From: Variovorax sp.
GTDB taxonomy: Bacteria > Pseudomonadota > Gammaproteobacteria > Burkholderiales > Burkholderiaceae_C
Assembly: GCA_017744935.1 (NCBI GenBank)
Contig: JAGIAI010000002.1
Coordinates: forward strand, 186,001-250,000
Direction: 5' to 3'
Length of the DNA: 64,000 bases
Under the pieces are notes generated by a model. The model was not told the DNA's origin and did no database searches. It worked only from the letters and a program-made list of their open reading frames with translations. Position numbers and translations under genes: made by a program. This document shows positions 1-8,679 of the stretch, piece by piece. Position 1 is the first letter of the stretch, and each line of letters opens with the position of its first letter.

Positions 1-739
1 GCAGGTCCTGGCGCGCAAGGTCGACGTGGCCGACGCCAAGCAGATGGAAGACCTTGCCCAAGCGGTCAAGGAGCGCTTCGGCGCGCCGCATTTCGTCTTC
101 AACAACGCGGGCGTGGGCGCGGGTGGACTGGTGTGGGAAAACACCGTGGCCGATTGGGAATGGGTGCTGGGTGTCGACCTCTGGGGCGTGATCCACGGCG
201 TGCGCCTCTTCACGCCGATGATGCTCGAAGCCGCCGCCAAGGACCCTTCGTACCGCGGCCACATCGTCAACACGTCGAGCATGGCCGGCCTGCTGACGCC
301 GCCGAACATGGGCATCTACAACACCGCGAAGGCGGGCGTCGTGAGCCTCACGGAGACGCTCTATCAGGACCTGAAGCTCGTCACCGACCAGATTGGCGCG
401 AGCCTGCTGTGTCCGTACTTCGTGCCCACCGGCATCACCCAGAGCGAGCGCAACCGGCCCGGCTCGCTCGCGGCCGGCAAGCTGACCAAGAGCCAGCTCA
501 TCGGCCAGGCGATGAGCAACAAGGCCGTGAGCAGCGGCAAGGTGACCGCGGCCGAAGTCGCGCACAAGGTGTTCGAAGCGATCAGCGCGAACCAGTTCTA
601 CGTGTTCAGCCACCCGAAGGCGCTGGGCAACGTGAAGAGCCGCATGGAAAACATCGTCGCCATCGAGAACCCGGCCGATCCCTTCCTGGAGCGCCCGGAG
701 ATCGGTGCGAACCTGCGCGCGCAGCTTCGCGCGGAGTAG
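1..739 (+). CDS. SDR family NAD(P)-dependent oxidoreductase (5' truncated)
   Basis: This is the C-terminal part of a short-chain dehydrogenase/reductase. The reading frame is open to the left edge, so the start and the N-terminal glycine-rich nucleotide motif lie outside the window. Visible family motifs are NNAG (the beta-4 structural motif), a serine in NTSS, and the catalytic YNTAK tyrosine-lysine pair. After these the chain continues about 120 residues with a substrate loop (PYFVPTGI) and a helical tail, as in classical SDRs of about 270-290 residues. The substrate cannot be told from the sequence. It is probably a soluble cytoplasmic enzyme. Confidence 0.9.
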   Translation, partial: QVLARKVDVADAKQMEDLAQAVKERFGAPHFVFNNAGVGAGGLVWENTVADWEWVLGVDLWGVIHGVRLFTPMMLEAAAKDPSYRGHIVNTSSMAGLLTPPNMGIYNTAKAGVVSLTETLYQDLKLVTDQIGASLLCPYFVPTGITQSERNRPGSLAAGKLTKSQLIGQAMSNKAVSSGKVTAAEVAHKVFEAISANQFYVFSHPKALGNVKSRMENIVAIENPADPFLERPEIGANLRAQLRAE

Positions 740-753
740 GACGACTCATCCAT

Positions 754-776
754 GGTGCGGGCGCAATGCCCGCACC
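754..776 (+). terminator. Possible terminator hairpin after the SDR gene
   Basis: A 9-bp perfect stem (GGTGCGGGC / GCCCGCACC) with a 5-nt loop starts 15 bases after the SDR stop. No T-run follows, so it is not a textbook intrinsic terminator. It may slow or end transcription or simply stabilise the mRNA 3' end. Confidence 0.4.
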
Positions 777-866
777 GGTGCTCGGGACTTGGGCGCGGCA
801 AGGAGGCTGCTTACACTGAACTTCACGGTTCGGTGTCGTTGCCGACCCCACCCAGGAGACGCTTGC

Positions 867-1226
867 ATGGCCTATGTCGATGGATACGTCCTTCCCGTCC
901 CCAAGAGCAGCATCGCCAAATACAAGGAACTCGCGGCGCGCGCCGCCGAGGTCTGGCGCGACCACGGTGCGCTCCAGTACCGCGAGTGCATCGCCGACGA
1001 CGTGAAGTCCGGCGAAGTCACGTCCTACCCCCAGAGCGTGCTGCTGAAGGACGATGAGACGGTTGTCATCTCGTACGTCGTCTTCAACTCGCGCGACCAT
1101 CGCGACGAGGTCAACGCGAAGGTGATGAGCGACCCCCGCCTCGCCGACATGATGGATGCCAAGAACCTGCCCTTCGATGCCAAGCGCATGTTCTGGGGCG
1201 GGTTCGAGGTGCTGGTCGAGGCCTGA
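867..1226 (+). CDS. DUF1428 family protein
   Basis: A 119-residue protein that opens MAYVDGYVLPVP, which is typical of DUF1428, a small family with a dimeric alpha/beta-barrel (ferredoxin-like) fold and no firm function. The length matches the family. The ATG at 867 is preceded by an AGGAGA ribosome site, so the in-frame upstream extension is not needed. It stands alone: the SDR gene upstream ends in a hairpin, and the downstream gene converges with no spacer, the two stop codons sharing a TGATCA. Confidence 0.85.
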   Translation: MAYVDGYVLPVPKSSIAKYKELAARAAEVWRDHGALQYRECIADDVKSGEVTSYPQSVLLKDDETVVISYVVFNSRDHRDEVNAKVMSDPRLADMMDAKNLPFDAKRMFWGGFEVLVEA

Positions 1227-2279
1227 TCAGGCAGCCTTCGCAGGCGCGGGCACCGGCAGCGGGCTGCGCTCCGAGAACTGGCCGTTCCAGTACGGGTAGT
1301 ACGGATAGGGCGGTGTCACAGCGCTCGCCGCGTCGAGCCGGGCGACCTGCTCGGTCGTGAGTTCCCAGCCGATCGCGCCGAGGTTCTGTTTGAGCTGCGC
1401 CTCGTCTCGTGCACCGATCAGCACGCTCGCCACCGTCGGGCGGCGCAGCAGCCAGTTGAGTGCGATCTGCGGAATCGACTTGCCGGTCTCTTCGGCGACC
1501 TGGTCCATCGCGTCGATCACGCTGTAGAGCCGTTCATCTTCCACGGGTGGACCGTAGACGGCGGTGTCGTGCAGGCGGCTGCCTTGAGGCACGGACTGGC
1601 CCCGGCGGATCTTGCCGGTAAGGCGACCCCAGCCGAGGGGGCTCCAGACGATCGCACCCACGCCCTGATCGATCCCGAGCGGCATCAGCTCCCATTCGTA
1701 GTCGCGGCCGATCAGCGAGTAGTAGGTCTGATTGGCCACATAGCGCGCGAGGCCGCGACGCTCCGATGTCGCCAGCGACTTCATCAACTGCCAGCCCGAG
1801 AAGTTCGAAGCGCCGATGTACCGCACCTTGCCAGAACGCACGAGGTCGTCGAGCGTGCCCAGCACGTCTTCGACCGGCGTCATCGCGTCGAAGGCGTGCA
1901 GTTGCAGCAGATCGATGTAGTCGGTGCCGAGACGCTTCAGCGCCGCATCGGTCGCTTTGACCAAGTGATGGCGCGAGGAGCCGACATCGTTCGGGCCGTC
2001 ACCCGAGCGTAGCGAAAGCTTGGTCGAGATGATCGCCTTGTCGCGCCGGCCTTCGAGCGCGGCGCCGAGGATCGATTCGGAGGCGCCGTTCGAGTAGACG
2101 TCCGCCGAATCGAAGAGATTGACGCCGGCGTCGAGGCAGATGTCGATGATGCGCCGCGCAGCCGCGACGTCGGTGGTGCCCCACGCGCCGAAGAGCGGGC
2201 CGGTGCCGCCGAAGGTGCCGGTGCCGAAGCCGAGCGCCGGCACCTTGAAACCGGAGTTGCCGAGATAGCGTTGTTCCAT
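1227..2279 (-). CDS. Aldo/keto reductase
   Basis: A 350-residue NADPH-dependent aldo/keto reductase of the YajO/Tas-like group (TIM barrel). Visible signatures are the N-terminal GFGTGTFGG, the catalytic Asp/Tyr region DSADVYSNG, the lysine in STKLSLR, the histidine in LQLHAFD, and the cofactor-binding region near the C-terminus (SVLIGARDEAQLKQN). It lies 38 bp downstream of the MFS gene on the same strand, so the two probably share a transcript and the regulator at 3601. The substrate is unknown. Confidence 0.9.
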   Translation of the reverse strand: MEQRYLGNSGFKVPALGFGTGTFGGTGPLFGAWGTTDVAAARRIIDICLDAGVNLFDSADVYSNGASESILGAALEGRRDKAIISTKLSLRSGDGPNDVGSSRHHLVKATDAALKRLGTDYIDLLQLHAFDAMTPVEDVLGTLDDLVRSGKVRYIGASNFSGWQLMKSLATSERRGLARYVANQTYYSLIGRDYEWELMPLGIDQGVGAIVWSPLGWGRLTGKIRRGQSVPQGSRLHDTAVYGPPVEDERLYSVIDAMDQVAEETGKSIPQIALNWLLRRPTVASVLIGARDEAQLKQNLGAIGWELTTEQVARLDAASAVTPPYPYYPYWNGQFSERSPLPVPAPAKAA

Positions 2280-2317
2280 GTGGTTCTCAATGATCTAAAG
2301 AATGGACTGAGCGGATG

Positions 2318-3499
2318 TCAGGCGCCTGCGGTCGCGCACGCAGGAAGGGCGACGCGACGGTCGAGCGCGCGGCTCCAGAGGGCGATGCCAAGGCCGCCGA
2401 GGGTGAACAGGGCGGCGGCCCAGCCCAGCGCTTCGAGGCCCGGACCGTGGTCGATCACCATGCCGCCGGCCCATGCGCCGAGGGCGTTGCCAAGGTTGAA
2501 GGCCGCGATGTTCAGGCTGGAAGCGAGGTTCTGGCCCGCGCCGGCGGCCTTCTCCAGCACGCGCATCTGCATCGGTGCCACCGTCGCGAAAGAGGCAATG
2601 CCGAGCAGCAGCACGAAGATCACGGCGGTGGTCGGCGTGTGGATCAGCCACTGCATGGCGCCGAGCGCCACGGCCAGGGCGAGCAGCGTGCCGAGCAACG
2701 CAGGCATCAGCGCACGGTCCGCGAGGCGGCCGCCCAACAGATTGCCGATGGCCAGCCCGCCGCCGAAGACCAGAAGGATCGGGGACACGGACGATTCCGC
2801 CACGCCGGTGACCTGCGTCAGCAGCGGCTGGATGAAGGTGAACACCAGGAACACGCCGGCAAAGCCAAGAATGGTGACTGCGAGACCGAGCAGCACCTGC
2901 GGTCGGCCGAGCACTGCGACTTCGTCCCGCAACCGCGCAGGCTGCGCATCGGCATTGCCGCGTGGTACGAAGACCGCAAGCACTGCGAACGCGATGACGC
3001 CGATCAGGGCGACGGCCCAGAAGGTCGCGCGCCAGCCGAAGTGCAGACCGAGCCACGCGCCGGCCGGCACGCCCAGCAGCGTGGCGGCGGTCAGGCCGGT
3101 GAACATGATCGAGATCGCGGACGCGCGACGTTCCGGCGGCACGAGGCCGGTGGCCACGACCGAACCGACACCGAAGAACGTGCCGTGTGCCAGCGAGGTG
3201 ATGACGCGTGCGGCCATCAGCATCTCGTAGTTGGCCGCGAGCGCACAGGCGATGTTGCCGATGGTGAAGATCGCCATCAGCGCGAGCAGCACGGTCTTGC
3301 GCGGCACGCGGCGGGTGGCGATGGTCAGGAGCGGCGCGCCGACCGCGACGCCGACGGCGTAACCCGAGATGAGCAGACCTGCGGTAGCGATGGAGACATG
3401 AAGGTCCGCCGAAACCTGCATCAGCAGGCCCATGATGACGAATTCGGTGGTGCCTATTCCGAAGGCACCGGCGGTGAGGGCGAGTAGGGCGATGGGCAT
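2318..3499 (-). CDS. MFS efflux transporter, DHA1/AraJ-like
   Basis: A 393-residue inner-membrane carrier with about 12 hydrophobic segments. The N-terminus (GTTEFVIMGLL) is characteristic of the AraJ/YdhP/sugar-efflux group of DHA1 proton antiporters. The loop after helix 2 has the basic motif (ATRRVPRK). It is transcribed divergently from the LysR gene at 3601 and is followed by an aldo/keto reductase. This suggests a LysR-controlled export and detoxification pair, which is an inference from arrangement. The true substrate is unknown. Confidence 0.88.
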   Translation of the reverse strand: MPIALLALTAGAFGIGTTEFVIMGLLMQVSADLHVSIATAGLLISGYAVGVAVGAPLLTIATRRVPRKTVLLALMAIFTIGNIACALAANYEMLMAARVITSLAHGTFFGVGSVVATGLVPPERRASAISIMFTGLTAATLLGVPAGAWLGLHFGWRATFWAVALIGVIAFAVLAVFVPRGNADAQPARLRDEVAVLGRPQVLLGLAVTILGFAGVFLVFTFIQPLLTQVTGVAESSVSPILLVFGGGLAIGNLLGGRLADRALMPALLGTLLALAVALGAMQWLIHTPTTAVIFVLLLGIASFATVAPMQMRVLEKAAGAGQNLASSLNIAAFNLGNALGAWAGGMVIDHGPGLEALGWAAALFTLGGLGIALWSRALDRRVALPACATAGA

Positions 3500-3559
3500 G
3501 ATGTCCCGTACTGTGCGGGCGCCGGCGCTTCGTGACTAGAATGCGCGTCGGATATAGAG

Positions 3560-3578
3560 TTGTGAACTGAAGTCACAA
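3560..3578. promoter_or_regulatory. Candidate LysR operator (perfect inverted repeat)
   Basis: TTGTGA, seven bases, then TCACAA: a perfect 6+6 inverted repeat in the 101-bp gap between the divergent MFS and LysR genes. Length and dyad symmetry fit a LysR-type (T-N11-A class) recognition site. It lies 23 bp before the LysR start and 61 bp before the MFS start, positioned to control both. Confidence 0.55.
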
Positions 3579-3600
3579 ATCTCTCACTCATCCTACCGCC

Positions 3601-4521
3601 ATGCCCCGTATCGAAGTCAACCGCTCCGGAGAAATGGAAGCCTTCGTCCAGGTGGTCGATCGCGGCAGTTTCTCGGCCGGCGCCCGCGTGCTCGGAATGA
3701 CGCCCTCGGCCGTAAGCAAGCTGATCTTGCGGCTGGAAGCGCGACTCGGCACGCAACTGGTGCACCGTTCTACCCGCAAGCTGCAACTCACGCCCGAGGG
3801 GCGCAATTTCTACGAGCGCAGCGTGCGCGTGCTGGCCGACATGGACGAGGCCGAGCGCTGCGCGGCAGCTGGCGCGCTGCCGCGCGGCCGGGTCAGCATC
3901 AACGCGAGCGTGTCCTTCGGGCATCACGTGCTGGCGCCGCTGATCCCGCGCTTCACCCGGCAACACCCGGAAGTGACGCTCGACATCTCGTTGACCGATC
4001 GTGTGGTCGATCTGATGGAAGAGCGCGCCGACGTTGCGATCCGCTGGGGCGAACTTCCGCCGTCCGAACTGATCGCGCGCCGTCTGGGCTCGACGCGGCA
4101 GGTCATCGTCGCCTCGCCGGCCTATCTGGCGCGTTACGGCACCCCGCACACGCCGGAGGAGCTCGAAGCGCACAACCGCCTTGGCTACACCCGCCACCGG
4201 CGGTCCGCCGAATGGGCACTGCGCGTGGACGGCCGCACGATCGAGATCCCCACTGTCGGCAATGTGCGCGTGGCCGACGGCGAGACGCTCCGCGTGCTGG
4301 TGGTGGAAGGCCTGGGCCTCGCAAGACTGTCGCGCTACCACGTCCAGGGCGACATCGATGCCGGCCGCCTCGTGCCAGTGATGGAGGAATTCAATCCGGG
4401 AGATGTTGCGCCGATCCACGCGGTTTACCTGGGAAAGGCCGGGAGGCTTCCGGCGCGGGTACGGGCCCTGCTTGACTTTCTTGTCGCCAACGTCACCGAC
4501 AATGGGCGACCCAGGCCATGA
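3601..4521 (+). CDS. LysR family transcriptional regulator
   Basis: A 306-residue LysR-type regulator. The N-terminal winged helix-turn-helix is clear (ARVLGMTPSAVSKLILRLEA, roughly residues 24-43), followed by the linker helix and a periplasmic-binding-like effector domain. It resembles the DsdC/PtxR-like subgroup that often sits divergent from an oxidoreductase or transporter. Its likely target is the divergent MFS/aldo-keto reductase pair through the dyad at 3560. The gene also overlaps the following pqiA-type gene by four bases (ATGA), so the pqi operon can be co-transcribed with it. Confidence 0.92.
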   Translation: MPRIEVNRSGEMEAFVQVVDRGSFSAGARVLGMTPSAVSKLILRLEARLGTQLVHRSTRKLQLTPEGRNFYERSVRVLADMDEAERCAAAGALPRGRVSINASVSFGHHVLAPLIPRFTRQHPEVTLDISLTDRVVDLMEERADVAIRWGELPPSELIARRLGSTRQVIVASPAYLARYGTPHTPEELEAHNRLGYTRHRRSAEWALRVDGRTIEIPTVGNVRVADGETLRVLVVEGLGLARLSRYHVQGDIDAGRLVPVMEEFNPGDVAPIHAVYLGKAGRLPARVRALLDFLVANVTDNGRPRP

Positions 4522-5141
4522 AAGAAATCCCCGACGCCATCGTCTGTGAAGGTTGCGACGCGATCTACCGTCGCGTCGCGCTGCGCCCGCGCGAGGTGTC
4601 GCGTTGCCCGCGCTGCGGGACCGAACTGGACCGGCATGCCGGCGACCAGAGCGCGCGCATCCTGCCGCTCACCATGGCGTCGCTGATCCTCTTCGCGATC
4701 GCCAACCTGTTTCCGATCGTCGAGATCGAACTGCAGGGGCTTTCGAGCGAAACCACGCTCGCGGGGGCGGTGGTCGCGCTCTCCACGGAGGGCATGTCGC
4801 CGGTCGCGCTGCTGGTGCTGGCGACGACCATCCTCTTTCCGCTGCTGCAGCTTTGCATCCTGGCCTACCTGCTGGTGCCGATGGCCTACGAGCGCCGGCC
4901 GGCCGGCTTCGGCGTGCTGGTGAAGCTGCTGCAATCGCTTCGGCCATGGGGCATGGTCGAGGTGTTCCTCCTTGGCGTGCTGGTGGCGATCATCAAGTTG
5001 AGCAGCATGGCGCAGGTCATCGCCGGCCCGGCCCTCTGGGCCTTCGGTGCGCTCACGGTGCTGCTGACCGTCGTGGTCTCCTTCAACCCGCGTGGTTTCT
5101 GGGAGATGGCTTTCGTGCCCCGTCCGGAGCAAGATCCATGA
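4518..5141 (+). CDS. pqiA: Paraquat-inducible protein A, first half-length copy
   Basis: A 207-residue inner-membrane protein equal to one of the two repeated domains of E. coli PqiA. It starts with a zinc-ribbon-like segment (CEGC ... CPRCG, residues 12-36), then about four transmembrane helices, including one beginning LTMASLILFAIANLFPIVEI. PqiA works with the MCE protein PqiB and lipoprotein PqiC in envelope lipid transport. It overlaps LysR upstream by 4 bp and the second pqiA by 4 bp, so the genes are translationally coupled. Confidence 0.9.
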   Translation: MKEIPDAIVCEGCDAIYRRVALRPREVSRCPRCGTELDRHAGDQSARILPLTMASLILFAIANLFPIVEIELQGLSSETTLAGAVVALSTEGMSPVALLVLATTILFPLLQLCILAYLLVPMAYERRPAGFGVLVKLLQSLRPWGMVEVFLLGVLVAIIKLSSMAQVIAGPALWAFGALTVLLTVVVSFNPRGFWEMAFVPRPEQDP

Positions 5142-5824
5142 GCGAGCCGGAGATCCTGGCGCCCGTCGAAACGGCCATGCAGCTGGGCCTCAAGAGCTGC
5201 CATCACTGCGGCACCGTGTGGGAAGGCGCGGCGGACGGCGAGCCCTGCGCGCGCTGTGCGACCAAGCTGCACAGCCGCAAGCCCGACACCTTCAACCGCA
5301 CCTGGGCCTACCTGATCGCGGCGGCCATCCTCTATCTGCCGGCCAACATGCTGCCGGTGATGATCACCAAGAGCCTGTTCGGCACGCAGCAGGACACCAT
5401 CCTGAGCGGCGTCATCTATTTCTGGGTTTCGGGCGCTTACGGGCTGGCGGCGCTGATCTTCATCGCGAGCTTCCTGGTGCCGCTGTTCAAGCTCACCGCG
5501 CTGACTTTGCTGACTTACCTGTCGCAGCACGGCAGCGACTGGCGGCAGCTCGAGCGCGCCAAGCTCTACCGCATCCTCGAAGCGATCGGCCGCTGGTCGA
5601 TGCTCGACGTCTTCGTGGTCGCGCTGCTCGCCGGACTGGTGCGCATCCACGGGTTTGCCGAAATCACCGCGGGCTTTGGCATCGCCGCCTTCGGCGCGGT
5701 CGTGGTGCTGACCATGCTCGCATCGCTGAGCTTCGATCCGCGTTCGACCTGGGACGTGCGAAACGTGTCTGCGCCCGAAGCCGGCACCGATGACGATATG
5801 AAAAGCAGTGGAGAAACCGCATGA
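5138..5824 (+). CDS. pqiA: Paraquat-inducible protein A, second half-length copy
   Basis: A 228-residue inner-membrane protein, the second PqiA-type unit. The N-terminal Cys motif is CHHCG ... CARC (residues about 21-46), followed by four predicted helices (for example the YLPANMLPVMI stretch, typical of PqiA). Enterobacteria carry both units fused in one PqiA; here they are separate overlapping genes. The start ATG overlaps the previous stop (ATGA), and the 3' end overlaps pqiB by 4 bp. Confidence 0.9.
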   Translation: MSEPEILAPVETAMQLGLKSCHHCGTVWEGAADGEPCARCATKLHSRKPDTFNRTWAYLIAAAILYLPANMLPVMITKSLFGTQQDTILSGVIYFWVSGAYGLAALIFIASFLVPLFKLTALTLLTYLSQHGSDWRQLERAKLYRILEAIGRWSMLDVFVVALLAGLVRIHGFAEITAGFGIAAFGAVVVLTMLASLSFDPRSTWDVRNVSAPEAGTDDDMKSSGETA

Positions 5825-7431
5825 CGACACCCCCGCTGGCCGCACCGGCGGTCGCGAAACGACGCAACTGGCTGCCGTCGCTGATCTGGCTGATCCCCAT
5901 CGTGGCGGCGCTGGTCGGCATCACGCTGGTCGTCAAGCTCCTGATGGAGCGCGGCCCCGAGATCGTGCTGACCTTCCGCACCGCCGAAGGACTCGAAGCC
6001 GGCAAGACCGCGGTCAAGTACAAGGACGTGCAGATCGGCACCGTGCAGAACATCCGCCTCGCGCATGACCGATCGCATGTGCGCGTGCTGGTGCAGCTCA
6101 AGAAGGAGGCCTCGGGGTTCACCGCCAAGGACACGCACTTCTGGGTGGTGCGGCCGCGGCTCGACACCTCCGGGATTTCCGGCCTCAGCACCTTGCTGTC
6201 GGGCGCCTACATCGGCGCCGATGCCGGCACGTCGGAGGAAAGCTCGGGTGAGTTCACAGGCCTCGAATCGCCACCGATCGTCACGCGCGATGCATCGGGA
6301 CGCCAGTTCCTGCTGCGTGCGCGCGACGTGGGTTCCCTCGATATCGGCTCGCCGGTGTACTTCCGCCGCATCAAGGTGGGCCAGATCGCGGCCTTCGAAC
6401 TCGACGGCGACGGGCGCGGCGTGACGTTGCGCGTTTTCATCAACGCGCCCTACGACAAGTTCGTCGGCGTCAACACGCGCTTCTGGCATGCAAGCGGCTT
6501 CGATGTCGAGCTCGGTGCAGGCGGCCTCAAGGTGCGTACACAGTCGCTCGCGACGGTGCTGCTGGGTGGCATCGCCTTCCAGTCGCCCGACGACGTGAGC
6601 GGCCCGGTCGCGCAGGAGAACACGGCCTTCACGCTGGCCAATGACGAGACTTCTGCGCTGAAGGAGCCCGATGGTCCTTCGCAGACCATGCTGCTCTATT
6701 TCAATCAGTCGCTGCGCGGACTGTCGCCGGGGGCGGCGGTGGACTTCCGCGGTGTCGTGATCGGCGAGGTCAAGTCGATCGGCGTGGAGTTCGATCGCAA
6801 CGAGCGCGAGTTCAAGATGCCGGTCGTGATCCAGATCTACCCCGACCGGCTGCGGCGTCGCTCGGCGAATCAGCCTGATCCGCGCTACACCCAGCTCGAC
6901 CGTTGGGCGTTCCTCGTCAGCAAGGGCCTGCGCGCGCAACTTCGCACCGGCAACCTCCTGACCGGACAGGTCTACGTGGCGATCGATTTCTTCCCCGATG
7001 CGCCGCCGGTCAAGCTTGACGTCACGCGCAATCCGCTGGAACTTCCAACCACGCCGAACAGCCTCGACGAATTGCAGTCGCAGATCACCGAGATCGCGCG
7101 CAAGCTCAACAAGGTGCCGTTCGACGAGATCAGCGGCGACCTGCGCAAGACCATCGGTTCGCTGAACCGGACGCTCGGCACAACCGATCAGCTCATCAAG
7201 GGCTTGAACGACAACGTCTCGCCCGAGATGACCGCCGCGATCAAGGATGTGCGCCGCACGCTCGGTGCGGCCGAGAAGACCATCGCCGACGATTCGCCGC
7301 TGCAGCAGGACCTGCGTCAGACGCTGCAGGAAGTCACCCGCGCCGCGGGCTCGCTGCGCGTGCTGACCGACTACCTTGAGCGGCATCCCGAATCCCTGCT
7401 GCGCGGCAAACCGGAGGACAAGCAGAAATGA
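5821..7431 (+). CDS. pqiB: Intermembrane transport protein PqiB (MCE domains)
   Basis: A 536-residue protein with a single N-terminal membrane anchor (about residues 17-42, LPSLIWLIPIVAALVGITLV) and three MCE domains: about 45-135 (opening VLTFRTAEGLEAGKTAVKYK), about 160-250, and about 285-390. It ends in a helical region (residues 400-520) expected to form the hollow needle. MCE proteins of this length bridge the inner and outer membranes and carry lipids. It is somewhat shorter than or near the length of E. coli PqiB (about 546). It is coupled by 4-bp overlaps to pqiA upstream and pqiC downstream. Confidence 0.93.
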   Translation: MTTPPLAAPAVAKRRNWLPSLIWLIPIVAALVGITLVVKLLMERGPEIVLTFRTAEGLEAGKTAVKYKDVQIGTVQNIRLAHDRSHVRVLVQLKKEASGFTAKDTHFWVVRPRLDTSGISGLSTLLSGAYIGADAGTSEESSGEFTGLESPPIVTRDASGRQFLLRARDVGSLDIGSPVYFRRIKVGQIAAFELDGDGRGVTLRVFINAPYDKFVGVNTRFWHASGFDVELGAGGLKVRTQSLATVLLGGIAFQSPDDVSGPVAQENTAFTLANDETSALKEPDGPSQTMLLYFNQSLRGLSPGAAVDFRGVVIGEVKSIGVEFDRNEREFKMPVVIQIYPDRLRRRSANQPDPRYTQLDRWAFLVSKGLRAQLRTGNLLTGQVYVAIDFFPDAPPVKLDVTRNPLELPTTPNSLDELQSQITEIARKLNKVPFDEISGDLRKTIGSLNRTLGTTDQLIKGLNDNVSPEMTAAIKDVRRTLGAAEKTIADDSPLQQDLRQTLQEVTRAAGSLRVLTDYLERHPESLLRGKPEDKQK

Positions 7432-8057
7432 CGAAGAACAACATCCGCTTCGCCGCGGCGGCGCTGGCAACGAGCTGGCTGGTGGCTGCCTGCGGCAGCG
7501 CGGGCGGCCCGCAGTACTACAGCCTCGCGGACCCGAGCCCACCGCCCGTCGCGGTGAAGGCGAGCGCTGCGCCGGCCTACATCGAACTCGCGCCGATCGC
7601 GATGCCCGAACGTTTCGCACGGCCGCAATTCGTGGTGCGCAAGAAGGACACGCCGGAAAGCCCGGCGGTCGACATCCTCGAACAACATCGCTGGTCCTCG
7701 TCGTTCGAGGACGAATTGCGCGACGCCCTCGGCAGCGGCATTGCGAGCCGGCTCGGCGCGGTCGACGTGACCAAGACCGGCCGCCAGCGCGGCCAGCCCG
7801 CCACGCGCATCGCGGTGCAACTGGGGCAATTCGATGCGATCGAGGGCAAGCGGGTCGATGCCAGCTTTACCTGGACGGTGCGTCGTACGGACGAAAGCCC
7901 GGCCACCGGCTGTCAGCTCGCGATCTCCGAGCCGGTGGGCGCGGGTTTCGATGCACTTGCGCAAGGCGCGCAGCGCGTCACCGCCAAGCTGGCCGATGCG
8001 ATCGCCGGAAGCGTCTCGGCGGTGAAGGCGAACCAGGTTCCCAACTGCGCGGCTTGA
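7428..8057 (+). CDS. pqiC: PqiC-type outer-membrane lipoprotein (ABC-type transport auxiliary)
   Basis: A 209-residue protein with a lipoprotein signal peptide: a basic start, a hydrophobic stretch and the lipobox LVAAC at about residues 17-21. Beyond it, PQYYSLADPSP is the start typical of PqiC/DUF330 (ABC_trans_aux) proteins, which dock the PqiB needle at the outer membrane. The 4-bp overlap with pqiB makes it the last gene of the pqi unit. The ogt gene follows after 16 bp. Confidence 0.88.
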   Translation: MTKNNIRFAAAALATSWLVAACGSAGGPQYYSLADPSPPPVAVKASAAPAYIELAPIAMPERFARPQFVVRKKDTPESPAVDILEQHRWSSSFEDELRDALGSGIASRLGAVDVTKTGRQRGQPATRIAVQLGQFDAIEGKRVDASFTWTVRRTDESPATGCQLAISEPVGAGFDALAQGAQRVTAKLADAIAGSVSAVKANQVPNCAA

Positions 8058-8073
8058 GCCGCTGGCGACCATC

Positions 8074-8616
8074 ATGAATCCGACCGGCTTCGCGCTGTTC
8101 GCCACCGCCATCGGCGCGTGCGGCATCGCTTGGGGGCCGCGCGGACTCGTCGGCGTCCAATTGCCCGAAGCAGAGGAGGCCGCCACCCGCGCGCGCATGG
8201 CGAGGCGCTTTCCGGCGCTCGTCGAGTGCGAGCCGCCGCCTGAAGTACAGCGCGACATCGCCTCGATTCGCGCGCTGCTCGATGGCGAGCCGCTGGGTCT
8301 CGCGGAGATCGAGCTGAACATGGAAGGCATCAACGACTTTCACCAGCGCGTCTATGCCGTTGCACGCCGGATCCCGCCCGGCCGCACGCGCACCTATGGC
8401 GAAATCGCGGAGGAGCTTGGCGACAAGGGCCTTGCGCGCGCCGTGGGCCAGGCGCTCGGACTCAATCCCTTCGCGCCGGTCGTGCCGTGCCACCGCGTGC
8501 TCGCTGCGGGCGGCAAATGGGGCGGCTTTTCGGCGCATGGCGGCGCGACGTCGAAGCTGCGCATGCTGGCCATCGAGGGTGCGCGGCCGGAGAGTGATAC
8601 GGCGCCGCTGTTCTGA
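8074..8616 (+). CDS. ogt: Methylated-DNA-[protein]-cysteine S-methyltransferase
   Basis: A 180-residue DNA repair protein that transfers alkyl groups from O6-alkylguanine to its own cysteine. The active-site motif VVPCHRVL is present with the acceptor Cys at residue 139. It is preceded by the DNA-binding helix (RTYGEIAEELGDKGLARAVG, arginine finger) and followed by the GGFSAHGG substrate loop. The length is that of Ogt, with no Ada regulatory half. It begins 16 bp after pqiC and may ride on the same transcript. Confidence 0.93.
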   Translation: MNPTGFALFATAIGACGIAWGPRGLVGVQLPEAEEAATRARMARRFPALVECEPPPEVQRDIASIRALLDGEPLGLAEIELNMEGINDFHQRVYAVARRIPPGRTRTYGEIAEELGDKGLARAVGQALGLNPFAPVVPCHRVLAAGGKWGGFSAHGGATSKLRMLAIEGARPESDTAPLF

Positions 8617-8679
8617 CTAGCACAAGCCGGCTCGTCGTGCATCGCGCGTGCCATCGAGACCTTGGCGACAATCTGCCGA

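Noticed and set aside
5566..7620. Very long open frame on the - strand opposite pqiB and pqiC
   Set aside because: It is the antisense of well-matched pqiB/pqiC; its composition (arginine, histidine, aspartate rich) is that of a GC-rich shadow frame and it has no domain.
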